DNA of 64,000 bases from an uncultured Lachnospiraceae bacterium (GCA_947630025.1 CANRFZ010000007.1:1-64000); one strand, 5' to 3'. Counted from the stretch's first letter, positions 1 through 7,656 are shown. Notes: a model not told the origin generated them from the letters alone. Made by a program: numbers and translations.

Positions 1-59
1 AACAGCTAAACCTGTTTGAACACTTTAAAATAGAGGATGCCGGGGCATTCGTGTTCTAA
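1..59 (+). CDS. 3-prime end of an unidentified gene (partial)
   Basis: The frame starting at base 3 is open from the window edge to a TAA at 57-59 and would encode the last 18 residues of a protein ending in ...EDAGAFVF. The other two forward frames hit stops within the first 18 bases. A hairpin followed by T residues at 110-133 could end this transcript. The tail is too short to name a family, and chance openness of 57 bases is quite possible. Confidence 0.3.
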   Translation, partial: QLNLFEHFKIEDAGAFVF

Positions 60-88
60 AAATGGGGAAACTCAAACGCAAATAGGTC

Positions 89-117
89 TTGTAAAATGAT
101 GGGAGACGGCCTATACT
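89..117 (+). promoter_or_regulatory. sigma-A type promoter for the MBOAT gene
   Basis: TTGTAA at 89-94 and TATACT at 112-117 are separated by exactly 17 bases and lie 57 bases before the chosen start of the MBOAT gene. The -10 box is also part of a small inverted repeat (110-126), so this stretch may act as terminator for one gene and promoter for the next. Confidence 0.5.
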
Positions 118-133
118 AAATATAGGTTTTTCT
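110..133 (+). terminator. weak hairpin plus T-run
   Basis: CCTATA (110-115) pairs with TATAGG (121-126) around a five-base loop and is followed by TTTTTCT. The stem is short and AT-rich, so termination would be weak. It overlaps the -10 box of the promoter called at 89-117, and one of the two calls may be wrong. Confidence 0.35.
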
Positions 134-173
134 GTCGAAAGAAATCCCTTAATTTGTGTCTGGGAGCATCGGA

Positions 174-1598
174 ATGCTTTTTTCGGGAATTGACTTTTTG
201 TTCCGGTTTCTGCCGGTTTTTATGGTGATATATCTCCTTGTCCCCGCTCAGTTCCGCAACGTCGTGCTGCTTGTGGGGAGCCTTGTCTTCTACGGAATCG
301 GGGAGCCGTTTTTTGTGCTGCTTCTGGCTGCTTCACTGCTCGTCAATTACGGGCTGAGCAGGCTGTTGTTCTGCGGACGGGAAATACCGCTTCCGGGGCA
401 GGGCGGGAGACGCGGAAAGGGCCGCACGGCGGCGTTTGTTCTCTCGCTGCTCTTGGATTTCGGGCTTCTTTTTGTGTTTAAATATTGGGATTTTACGGCG
501 CGGACGGTGAACGGGCTGGCAGGGGACGGCCTGATGCCGCTCCTTCATCTGGCGCTGCCGCTGGGAATCAGCTTCTACACGTTTCAGATGGTGTCCTATC
601 AGGTGGACTGCTATCGCGGAAAGTTTGACAGGCCGGCGAAATTCATAGATTTTGCGGCCTATGTGAGTATGTTTCCGCAGTTGATCGCGGGGCCCATCGT
701 GCGGTACGACGAGGTGGCGGAGCGCATGAGCGCCGGACGGCGTATCTGCGGGCGGGATCTGGAGGAAGGGCTGAAACTGTTTACCGTGGGGCTGGGCTTG
801 AAAGTCCTGCTGGCCAACCAGATCGGCACGTTGTGGAATACGGTCATGACGGCAGGCGCGGGCAGTCTCCATCCGCTGGCGGCGTGGCTGGGCGCGGCGG
901 CGTACTCGTTTCAGATCTATTTTGATTTCTGGGGATATTCCGTTATGGCGCTGGGGCTGGGCAGGATGCTCGGATTTACCCTGCCGCGCAATTTTGACAC
1001 GCCCTATGCCTCCCGCTCCGTTTCGGAATTTTGGCGGCGGTGGCATATTACGCTGGGCCGGTGGTTCCGCGAATACGTCTATATCCCGATGGGCGGCAGC
1101 CGCCGTGGACGGCTGCGGACGGTGTGCAACCTGTTTGTGGTGTGGGCGCTGACCGGGCTATGGCACGGCGCCGACTGGAATTTCCTGTTGTGGGGGATGC
1201 TTTTTTTTGTGATCCTCTCGGTGGAAAAAATGACGTATGGGGCCAGACTGGAGCGGACGAAGGTGCTGGGACACCTGTATACGCTGACGCTGATTCCGGT
1301 GACGTGGGTGGTGTTTGCAATCACAGACATGGGGCAGCTTGCGGCTTATCTGGGCAGTATGTTCGGCATCCACAGGACGGAGGTGCTGGTGGGGCTGCCG
1401 CAGCTTGCGCGTTATCTGCGGGAGTATGGGCCGCTGCTGGCGGCGTGCATCCTGTTTATCACGCCCTATCCCGCGAAGCTCTATGCCAAGTATCGGGAGA
1501 AATGGTTTATGGCGCCGGTTCTGCTGGCCGTCTTCTGGTTTTCGGTGCATGAAATCCTGATCGGAAGCAACAATCCGTTCCTGTATTTCAGATTCTGA
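174..1598 (+). CDS. MBOAT family O-acyltransferase (AlgI/DltB-like)
   Basis: Multipass membrane protein of 474 residues. MBOAT proteins move an acyl group, usually acetyl, across the membrane for transfer to an extracytoplasmic polymer. Family marks are the N-terminus MLFSGIDFLF, the block SEFWRRWHITLGRWFREYVY, then YIPMGG, and the conserved histidine H331 in LTGLWHGADWNF. The frame is open from a GTG at 156, but ATG 174 fits the family N-terminus and has GGGAG at 162-166, seven bases upstream. The SGNH-like gene downstream would be the usual extracellular partner of such a transferase, as in the alginate and D-Ala systems; that partner is interrupted here. The polymer substrate cannot be told from sequence. 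An uninterrupted run of eight T at 1201-1208 lies inside the gene. Confidence 0.9.
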   Translation: MLFSGIDFLFRFLPVFMVIYLLVPAQFRNVVLLVGSLVFYGIGEPFFVLLLAASLLVNYGLSRLLFCGREIPLPGQGGRRGKGRTAAFVLSLLLDFGLLFVFKYWDFTARTVNGLAGDGLMPLLHLALPLGISFYTFQMVSYQVDCYRGKFDRPAKFIDFAAYVSMFPQLIAGPIVRYDEVAERMSAGRRICGRDLEEGLKLFTVGLGLKVLLANQIGTLWNTVMTAGAGSLHPLAAWLGAAAYSFQIYFDFWGYSVMALGLGRMLGFTLPRNFDTPYASRSVSEFWRRWHITLGRWFREYVYIPMGGSRRGRLRTVCNLFVVWALTGLWHGADWNFLLWGMLFFVILSVEKMTYGARLERTKVLGHLYTLTLIPVTWVVFAITDMGQLAAYLGSMFGIHRTEVLVGLPQLARYLREYGPLLAACILFITPYPAKLYAKYREKWFMAPVLLAVFWFSVHEILIGSNNPFLYFRF

Positions 1599-1631
1599 GC
1601 GGGCCCCGTGTCAAAAGAAGCGTGTGGTTTC

Positions 1632-1707
1632 CCACATTATGAGCCGCGGCAGACTTTTGTACCAAAGGCAGTGAGCGGCCTTCCACATTATGAGCCGCGG
1701 CAGACTT
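1632..1707 (+). repeat. 25-base direct repeat, period 51
   Basis: A 25-base sequence beginning CCACATTATGAGCCGCGGCA is present identically at 1632-1656 and 1683-1707; the surrounding bases also match in part, giving an imperfect tandem duplication of about 50 bases. Each copy carries the palindrome GCCGCGGC. It fills the gap between the MBOAT gene and the SGNH-like gene. No coding function seen. Confidence 0.8.
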
Positions 1708-1758
1708 CCGCGCCATAGAAACTTCTGCAACTAGATCTTTTGGGAAGATAATATACGT

Positions 1759-2913
1759 ATGAAAAAAGAAAAGAAAGAGCGGACGAATAAAAAATCAAGT
1801 GTTATTATATTGCGATATCCCTATCTGTTTCTGCTGACGGCGACGGCAGCCGCGGCGATGGTGTGCTCGGATGAGCTCGGGTTCCGGGCCATCGCGGAGG
1901 ATGCCCGGATCATGCTCCGGCGGGATGTGGAAATGGAGTCTTTTGCCGACGGGCCGGCTGCGGAAATGGCGTTGGAACAGGTCGCCGTGGGCGGAAATAT
2001 CGTGGGAAAATCATCAAAAACAGGAGATGACGAAACAGAAAATGCAGGAAATTGCAAGGCAGAAAATAACGCGGAAACGAGCGGAAACAAACTTGAAAAT
2101 GAGAACCATAATTTGAAAAACATGGAAAATGCGGAAGAAACTGTTATAGGAGAGACAAAATTTGAAACTTACGAGCCGCAGCAGATAGATTCTCCGTATT
2201 ACTCGGATGCAGGAAAAATTGCATTGACGACCGACTACCCCTATGTGACAGAGAACACCAGTTATTTTAATGACGCCGCTTTTATCGGCGATTCCCGCAC
2301 ATTGGGCATCTCGGATTACGCGGGACTGGACGGGGCGGACTTTTACTGCGACAGCGGCATGACGGTTTTGAAGCTGCTGGACGACAGCGGCATTACCTAC
2401 CAGAAGGACGGAACCCGGGTAAAGCTGCCGGAAGTGCTCCGGCAGAAAACATACGGCAAGATTTATATTATGCTGGGGATGAACGATCTGGGGTAGGGCA
2501 CCACGCAGGACTATCTGGAACGCTACGGCGGGGTGGTGCGGCAGATCCGGGAGTGGCAGCCGGATGCCGTGATCTATGTCATGGCGAATCTCCATGTCAG
2601 CAGGGAGAAGAACAGTCCGGAGACGGAGTTTAACAACATCAATATCAATGATAAAAACGCGGCGGCGGCGCTGCTGGCCAATGGGAAGGATATTTTTTAT
2701 CTGGACGCCAACCCGTTGTTTACCGACGAGGAAGGGTATCTGAAAGAAGAACTTACCTTTGACGGCGTGCATCTCTATGCGCAGCATTACGACGCATGGC
2801 GGCAGTTCCTTCTGGAGCACGCCGTAGAGCCGGAGAGGGCGCACGCCGCCGATACGACAGGCACAGACGGCGCAGATCCCGCGGGCGCGGAGGATGCGCA
2901 CGCCGCCGGATAA
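1759..2913 (+). pseudogene. SGNH-hydrolase-like exported protein interrupted by an in-frame amber codon
   Basis: ATG 1759 opens a frame that runs to TAG at 2494-2496 (codon 246) and continues in the same frame without further stops to TAA at 2911-2913. Read through, it gives a 384-codon SGNH/GDSL-type protein: N-terminal membrane anchor (about residues 17-36), an Asn/Glu-rich linker (about 88-135) that is more AT-rich than its surroundings, the Ser block FIGDSR with S179, the oxyanion-type block MLGMNDLG just before the stop, and the Asp-His block FDGVH (D335, H338) after it. The truncated product therefore lacks the catalytic Asp and His. Genes nearby end normally in TAG, so recoding is unlikely; recent inactivation or a sequencing error are the simple explanations. 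With the upstream MBOAT gene it would have formed a polymer O-acetylation pair (inference). Confidence 0.8.
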
Positions 2914-2927
2914 CGGAGGAATGACAG

Positions 2928-3662
2928 ATGGCAGAGGATATCACGGAAGAAGTGCGGTTAAATAAATATCTGGCGTCCGCCGGCGTCTGCTCTAGGCGCG
3001 ACGCGGACAGACTCATCGAGCAGGGGCTTGTGACGGTCAACGGGAAACCCGCCCAGCCCGGCAGGAAAGTGTCGCCGCAGGACGAGGTCTGCGTGCGCGG
3101 ACAGAAAGTGGAGGGGCGTGACAGGAAAGTTGTGCTGGCCTATTACAAGCCCGCCGGCGTGGTCTGCACGGAGAGAGATCCCCACGCGGATCGGATCGTG
3201 ACGGAGCAGATTCACTATCCGGTGCGGCTGACCTATGCCGGAAGGCTGGACAAGGACTCGGAAGGACTGCTGCTGATGACCAACGACGGCGATCTGATCG
3301 AGGCGATGATGCGCGGCGCGAACCGTCATGAAAAGGAATATACCGTCAAAGTCAGGCAGCCGTGGACCGAGGAAGCGCTGGAGCGTATGCGCCGGGGCAT
3401 CTACTTAGAGGAGCTGGAGCAGACGACGCGGCCCTGCGTCATAGAGCAGATCGGGCCCAAAACGGTGTGCATGGTGCTGACGCAAGGGCTGAACAGGCAG
3501 ATCCGCCGGATGTGCCGGGCGGTGGGGTATGATGTGGAAAACCTTAAAAGAACACGTGTTATCAATGTGACGCTGGGCACGCTGAAGCCGGGGGAATACC
3601 GGGAACTGTCGGGCAGAGAGCTGGCGGAACTGTATGAAAAGTGCGCTCATAAGGCACAATAA
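2928..3662 (+). CDS. rluF: RluF-type 23S rRNA pseudouridine synthase
   Basis: 244 residues. An S4 RNA-binding domain (about 9-65, RLNKYLASAGVCSRRDADRL) is followed by an RsuA/RluB/E/F-type pseudouridine synthase domain with the catalytic-Asp motif GRLDKDSEGLLLMTNDGDL and the block LTQGLNRQIRRMC, which is closest to the RluF group. The enzyme turns a uridine of 23S rRNA into pseudouridine (position 2604 in the E. coli enzyme). AACGGAGG lies just upstream of ATG 2928. The call to RluF rather than RluB rests on motif resemblance only. It starts 14 bases after the broken SGNH-like gene. Confidence 0.85.
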   Translation: MAEDITEEVRLNKYLASAGVCSRRDADRLIEQGLVTVNGKPAQPGRKVSPQDEVCVRGQKVEGRDRKVVLAYYKPAGVVCTERDPHADRIVTEQIHYPVRLTYAGRLDKDSEGLLLMTNDGDLIEAMMRGANRHEKEYTVKVRQPWTEEALERMRRGIYLEELEQTTRPCVIEQIGPKTVCMVLTQGLNRQIRRMCRAVGYDVENLKRTRVINVTLGTLKPGEYRELSGRELAELYEKCAHKAQ

Positions 3663-3685
3663 AAGCAATAAAAGCAATAGAAGCC

Positions 3686-3745
3686 GAGGCGGAGGCGCAA
3701 AACGAGAGGCGGAGGCGCAAAACGAGAGGTGGAGACGTGGAACGG
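3686..3745 (+). repeat. three 20-base tandem repeats ending in the ligA start region
   Basis: GAGGCGGAGGCGCAAAACGA occurs at 3686-3705 and again identically at 3706-3725. A third, diverged unit at 3726-3745 carries GAGGTGGAG and a GTG, that is, the ribosome-binding site and possible start codon of ligA; the next possible start, ATG 3746, follows the unit directly. The array lies in the gap after the pseudouridine synthase gene. Confidence 0.85.
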
Positions 3746-5704
3746 ATGAACGAAGGCGCTGCGGAACGCATGAAAGAACTGGTAAGGCTATTGAACGAGG
3801 CATCCCGCGCATACTATGCGCAGGATACGGAGATCATGAGCAATTACGAATATGACAGGCTCTACGATGAACTGGTCAGACTGGAGGCGGAGACGGGCAT
3901 CACGCTGGCCAATAGCCCAACGGAGAACGTGGGCTATGAGGCGGTGGACGAACTGCCCAAAGACCGACACGAGCAGCCCATGTTGTCCCTGTCCAAAACG
4001 AAAAGCAGGGAGGAGCTGCGGGAATGGCTGAACGGCAGGGAGGCGCTTTTGTCGTGGAAGCTGGACGGGCTGACGGTAGTCCTGCACTATGAAGGCGGCA
4101 GGCTGGTGAAGGCCGTCACCCGCGGCAACGGCGAGGTGGGAGAGGTAGTTACCAACAACGCGAAGGTGTTCCGCAACGTGCCGTTGTCCATCCCCTATCA
4201 GGGAAAGTTGTCGCTGCGCGGCGAGGCAGTCATCAGCTACAGTGAATTTGAAAAGATCAACAGCCGCGTCGAGGCGGAGCAGGATAAATACAAAAACCCC
4301 AGAAATCTGTGCAGCGGCTCTGTCCGGCAGCTCAACAACGAGGTGACGGCGCAGCGGAACGTGCTTTTTTACGCCTATAGCCTGATCAGCGCGCCGGACG
4401 TGGATTTCCGCAATTCCAGAGAGGAACAGTTCGGCTTCCTGCAGAAGCAGGGGTTTGACGTGGTGGAGTACAGGCGGGTTGATCCCGACACGATCATGGA
4501 CGCCATCGCCTATTTTGAAAAGAAGATACAGACCTACGACATTCCTTCCGACGGTCTGGTGCTGCTCTATGAGGACATTGAGTACGGCAGGTCGCTTGGG
4601 AGAACGGCGAAATTCCCCAGAGATTCCATCGCCTTTAAGTGGGCGGACGAGATTCGGGAGACGACGCTTCTGGAAGTGGAGTGGAGCGCCAGCCGGACCG
4701 GGCTGATCAATCCGGTGGCGGTGTTTGAGCCGGTGGAGCTGGAGGGCACCACCGTCAGCCGCGCGTCGGTGCACAATATCAGCATTGTGCGGGGGTTGAA
4801 GCTGGGAATCGGCGACCGCATCACCGTATACAAGGCCAATATGATCATCCCGCAGATCGCGGAGAACCTGACGCAGAGCGGCAGACTGGAGATTCCGTCC
4901 GTGTGCCCCGTGTGCGGCGGGCCCACGCGGATACAGGATGTGAACGGCGTACAGTCCCTGTACTGCGACAATCCCGGCTGCGACGCCAAAAAGATTAAGT
5001 CTTTCACGCTTTTTGTGAGCCGGGATGCGATGAACGTGGAGGGCCTGTCGGAGTCCACGCTGGAAAAATTTCTGGCGAAAGGGTTCCTGCATGAGTTTGC
5101 GGATATCTACCGGCTGGACAGATACCGCGGCGAGATCATGCAGATGGAGGGCTTCGGCGAGAAGTCTTACCAAAACCTGATGAACAGTATCGAAAATGCC
5201 AGACATACCACGCTCCCGAGGCTGATCTACGGGCTGGGAATCGAGAATATCGGCGTGGCGAACGCCAAAGTCCTGTGCAGAAATTTCGGGTTTTCGCTGG
5301 AGGCTGTCCGGCAGGCGACGGTGGAGGAGCTAAGCGCCGTGGACGGCATCGGCGGGGTGATCGCCGCCGGCATCAGGGCATATTTTGACGACGACCGTAA
5401 GAACGCGCAGCTCGACCGTCTGCTGCAGGAGATCGAGATCGCGCAGGAGACAGTCAGCGAGAGCGGGCAGACATTGGCGGGGCTTACCTTTGTGATTACG
5501 GGGAGTCTTCTGCACTACGAGAACCGCGGCGCGCTGAAAGACGAGATCGAGGCGCGGGGCGGCAAAGTGACAGGCAGCGTCACCTCCAAGACGACCTGCC
5601 TGATCAACAACGATATCGCGTCCCAGTCTGCCAAGAACAAAAAGGCCAAGGAGCTGGGCGTCCGCATCCTGTCGGAAGAAATGTTTATCGACGAGTATCT
5701 GTAA
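3737..5704 (+). CDS. ligA: NAD-dependent DNA ligase LigA
   Basis: Seals nicks in duplex DNA using NAD+ during replication and repair. Order of parts: short N-terminal NMN-binding region (TEIMSNYEYDRLYDEL), adenylation domain with the nucleotide-accepting lysine K108 in KLDG, motif LRGEAV (about 160-165), FKW lysine K301, OB fold, four-cysteine zinc finger (C390, C393, C410, C415), helix-hairpin-helix region and a C-terminal BRCT domain (about 575-655). Length of 655 residues is normal. In the motif-IV position where classic LigA has DGVVIK the protein reads DGLVLL, so the usual lysine is a leucine (L277). Start is uncertain: GTG 3737, ATG 3746 or ATG 3770 are all in frame, and the upstream region is built of 20-base repeats. 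Confidence 0.93.
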   Translation: MERMNEGAAERMKELVRLLNEASRAYYAQDTEIMSNYEYDRLYDELVRLEAETGITLANSPTENVGYEAVDELPKDRHEQPMLSLSKTKSREELREWLNGREALLSWKLDGLTVVLHYEGGRLVKAVTRGNGEVGEVVTNNAKVFRNVPLSIPYQGKLSLRGEAVISYSEFEKINSRVEAEQDKYKNPRNLCSGSVRQLNNEVTAQRNVLFYAYSLISAPDVDFRNSREEQFGFLQKQGFDVVEYRRVDPDTIMDAIAYFEKKIQTYDIPSDGLVLLYEDIEYGRSLGRTAKFPRDSIAFKWADEIRETTLLEVEWSASRTGLINPVAVFEPVELEGTTVSRASVHNISIVRGLKLGIGDRITVYKANMIIPQIAENLTQSGRLEIPSVCPVCGGPTRIQDVNGVQSLYCDNPGCDAKKIKSFTLFVSRDAMNVEGLSESTLEKFLAKGFLHEFADIYRLDRYRGEIMQMEGFGEKSYQNLMNSIENARHTTLPRLIYGLGIENIGVANAKVLCRNFGFSLEAVRQATVEELSAVDGIGGVIAAGIRAYFDDDRKNAQLDRLLQEIEIAQETVSESGQTLAGLTFVITGSLLHYENRGALKDEIEARGGKVTGSVTSKTTCLINNDIASQSAKNKKAKELGVRILSEEMFIDEYL

Positions 5705-5705
5705 G

Positions 5706-5802
5706 GCTGCGGAGAATGCCGCAGGCCCGCATAAAACCGCAGTTTTTCTCAAGTGCTGCGGAGATGCCGCAGGCCGCCCAAAACCGCAGTCTTCCTCAAA
5801 TA
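5706..5802. repeat. two 49-base repeats with hairpins between convergent ligA and metA
   Basis: GCTGCGGAG...CCGCAG...CTCAA is present at 5706-5754 and again, slightly diverged, from 5755; a third start of the unit is inside the 3-prime end of metA. Each unit holds CTGCGG...CCGCAG inverted repeats. In the first unit the last arm is followed by TTTTTCTC on the plus strand, so it could end ligA transcription. The second unit overlaps the metA stop codon. Confidence 0.65.
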
Positions 5803-6710
5803 CTGCGGATATCATAGGGCGTCGTCTGGTAAACGTAGTAATTCAGCCAGTTGGAGTAGAGAAGCTGGCCGGTGGAACGCCAGTTGACGATGGGAGGATT
5901 CGCAGGGTTGTCGTCGGGAAAATAATTGGCCGGAACCGCGGGATTCATGCCTTTGTTGAGATCCCGGAAGTACTCCTGCGCCAGCGTATCCGCGTCGTAT
6001 TCGGGGTGGCACGTGACAAAAAAGTGGCGGCTGTCCGTCGTCTTGACGATGGTGACACCGGCTTCGTCGGAGACGGCCATCAGCTCCAGCTCGGGAACGG
6101 AGGCGATCTTCTCCTCGGTGATGCCCATGGCCCGCGACTGTGGGGCGTAGAAGATATCGTCGAAACCGCGGAACAGGGGAGAGGTTTTTTTGACGATCCG
6201 ATGGGGATAGACGCCGGACAGTTTGGTATCCATGTCGTAGCGCTCCAGACCGTACAGATAGTACAACCCGGCGAAAGCGCCCCAGCACAGGTGCAGCGTA
6301 CAGTGCACGTGGGTTTTTCCCCATTCCATGATGGTGCACAATTCATCCCAGTAGGTGACGTCCTCGAACTTCACGTAGTCGAGCGGGGCGCCGGTGATGA
6401 TCATGCCGTCGTATTTGCGGTCTTTGACCTGATCAAACGTCGTGTAGAAGGATTCCAGATGGCCGGCGTCGGTGTGCTGCGGCGTGTAGCTGGCGGTCTG
6501 CAGGAACTCCACGTTCACCTGTAAGGGCGTGTTGGAGAGCTTGCGCAGAAGCTGCGTTTCCGTCACGATCTTGGTGGGCATCAGGTTGAGAATCAGCACG
6601 TTCAGCGGACGGATGTCCTGATGAATGGCGCGGTACTCGGTCATGACAAAGATATTTTCCTGTTCCAGCGTGGCCGTCGCCGGAAGTGAGTCGGCAATTT
6701 TAATCGGCAT
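5796..6710 (-). CDS. metA: homoserine O-acyltransferase MetA
   Basis: Transfers an acetyl or succinyl group from CoA to homoserine, the first dedicated step of methionine synthesis. 304 residues, normal length. The start was moved to ATG 6708-6710 because MPIKIADSLPA matches the family N-terminus and GAGGAA lies seven bases upstream; an in-frame ATG 30 bases further out lacks this. Catalytic residues sit at the family's reference numbers: C142 in LHLCWGA, H235 and E237 in CHPEYD. The residue reported to set acyl-CoA choice, position 111, is Asp (GAPLD), neither the Glu of acetyl-CoA users nor the Gly of the E. coli succinyl-CoA enzyme, so the donor is left open. It converges on ligA, and its upstream region is an 83-base tandem repeat. 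Confidence 0.93.
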   Translation of the reverse strand: MPIKIADSLPATATLEQENIFVMTEYRAIHQDIRPLNVLILNLMPTKIVTETQLLRKLSNTPLQVNVEFLQTASYTPQHTDAGHLESFYTTFDQVKDRKYDGMIITGAPLDYVKFEDVTYWDELCTIMEWGKTHVHCTLHLCWGAFAGLYYLYGLERYDMDTKLSGVYPHRIVKKTSPLFRGFDDIFYAPQSRAMGITEEKIASVPELELMAVSDEAGVTIVKTTDSRHFFVTCHPEYDADTLAQEYFRDLNKGMNPAVPANYFPDDNPANPPIVNWRSTGQLLYSNWLNYYVYQTTPYDIRSI

Positions 6711-6732
6711 AAATCGATTCCTCGTCTTTCCG

Positions 6733-6942
6733 TGCCGCAAGCGCCACCGGCACTTTCCTCGTTATTTATACCATCTCGACTGTCGTCTCGATGGAGATAC
6801 TCGTCAAATGCCGACTGCCGCAAGCGCCACCGGCACTTTCCTCGTTATTTATACCATCTCGACTGTCGTCTCGATGGAGATACTCGTCAAATGCCGACTG
6901 CCGCAAGCGCCACCGGCATTTTCCTCGTTATTTATACCATCT
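6733..6942. repeat. 83-base tandem repeat upstream of metA (2.5 copies)
   Basis: Units begin TGCCGCAAGCGCCACCGGCA at 6733, 6816 and 6899; the first two are full and nearly identical, the third stops after about 44 bases. On the minus strand, the direction of metA transcription, each unit carries a hairpin (TGCCG...GCGGCA), a second inverted repeat (CCATC...GATGG) and GGTATAAATAACGAGGAAA, so a ribosome-binding-site-like GAGGAA is repeated and metA's own site is a near copy. 83 is not a multiple of three and all frames are broken, so it is not coding. It occupies most of the 335-base gap between metA and the next gene. Confidence 0.9.
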
Positions 6943-6975
6943 ACATTAACACAAAAATATTGTTGTTGCAACATT

Positions 6976-7004
6976 TGCACATTTGAAGAAATTGCGCTAT
7001 AATA
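6976..7004 (+). promoter_or_regulatory. sigma-A type promoter
   Basis: TTGCAC (6976-6981) and a perfect TATAAT (6999-7004) with a 17-base spacer, 42 bases upstream of the small gene at 7046, which also has GGAGG at 7031-7035. Confidence 0.75.
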
Positions 7005-7045
7005 GAATCGCTTGGAAGAATTGACATAACGGAGGGTTTTTTGGT

Positions 7046-7336
7046 ATGGAAACGGCATATCAGAAAGTAAAGGTACACAACGAGCTGGAATGGTGCCAAG
7101 TGAGCGACATGGCGACGAAGGAGAAGATCGAGAAGGTTCTGCTGAAAAACCGGGTTTCCTATTTCGTCAAATGGGAGAAGCCGAGACTGTTCTCCAACGA
7201 GAAGTTCGGCACCTGCGTCTTCTGCGTGAACCAGCTGCAGAAGGAGACGGCGGACGAGGCTATCGAGTCGCTGGCGGAAGAAGTAAAAGGCAAAATCCGT
7301 TTTATCAACCGGAAAGTGGACAGGAGTTTCTATTAG
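7046..7336 (+). CDS. small conserved protein of unknown function
   Basis: 96 residues, soluble, no signal peptide or membrane segment, mixed charge, with two cysteines close together in FGTCVFCVNQL. I do not recognise a named family. It has a clear promoter, a good ribosome-binding site (GGAGG, ten bases from the ATG) and codon use like its neighbours, so it is very probably a real gene. It is followed 73 bases later by a 57-residue cysteine-rich protein, and both are read from one promoter to one terminator at 7621-7656. Confidence 0.75.
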   Translation: METAYQKVKVHNELEWCQVSDMATKEKIEKVLLKNRVSYFVKWEKPRLFSNEKFGTCVFCVNQLQKETADEAIESLAEEVKGKIRFINRKVDRSFY

Positions 7337-7409
7337 AAAAGGCAGGCCGGGAGAGGCAAACGGCGGCCAACATGAAATTACACGTGTTATGCAATAACGG
7401 AGCGGCGGT

Positions 7410-7583
7410 ATGAGTCAGTGCGATACGTGCAGTAATTACCAATATGACGAAGATTACGAGTGTTATGTATGTATGGTCGATCTGGACGAGGACGACACGG
7501 CGCGTTTTCTGGACGGCGGCAATTTCCACTGTCCGTTCTACCAGTATGACAACGAATACCTGATCGTAAGAAAACAGATGTAG
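7410..7583 (+). CDS. 57-residue cysteine-rich protein, DUF6472-like
   Basis: ATG 7410 to TAG 7583, too short for ordinary gene finding. The product begins MSQCDTCSNYQYDEDYECYV and has a CxxC pair near the N-terminus, two further cysteines (ECYVC), then FHCPFYQ with a fifth, suggesting bound metal. Layout and the acidic LDEDD segment resemble the small DUF6472 family common in Lachnospiraceae (from memory, not searched). GGAG lies upstream of the start. Function unknown. Confidence 0.7.
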   Translation: MSQCDTCSNYQYDEDYECYVCMVDLDEDDTARFLDGGNFHCPFYQYDNEYLIVRKQM

Positions 7584-7620
7584 CGGACGTCACCGCCCGG
7601 CAGACAGGACAGACGCAGCA

Positions 7621-7656
7621 AAGCAGATGCAGGAGATTCCCACATCTGCTTTTTTT
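7621..7656 (+). terminator. rho-independent terminator
   Basis: AAGCAGATG (7621-7629) pairs with CATCTGCTT (7643-7651) over a 13-base loop, followed by a run of seven T. It ends the two-gene unit from 7046 and lies directly against the stop codon of the convergent activase gene. Confidence 0.85.

Noticed and set aside
2494-2496. Pyrrolysine or other recoding of the TAG codon
   Set aside because: Several nearby genes end in TAG, no pyl genes are in view, and SGNH proteins are not known to use it.
3788-5206. 472-codon open frame opposite ligA
   Set aside because: Antisense shadow; the His/Arg/Leu-rich product fits no family and ligA motifs explain the region.
6733-6942. CRISPR array
   Set aside because: Units are contiguous with no unique spacers, period 83, no cas genes.
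6711-7045. SAM or other methionine riboswitch before metA
   Set aside because: No match to conserved riboswitch cores was seen; the region is mostly the 83-base repeat.
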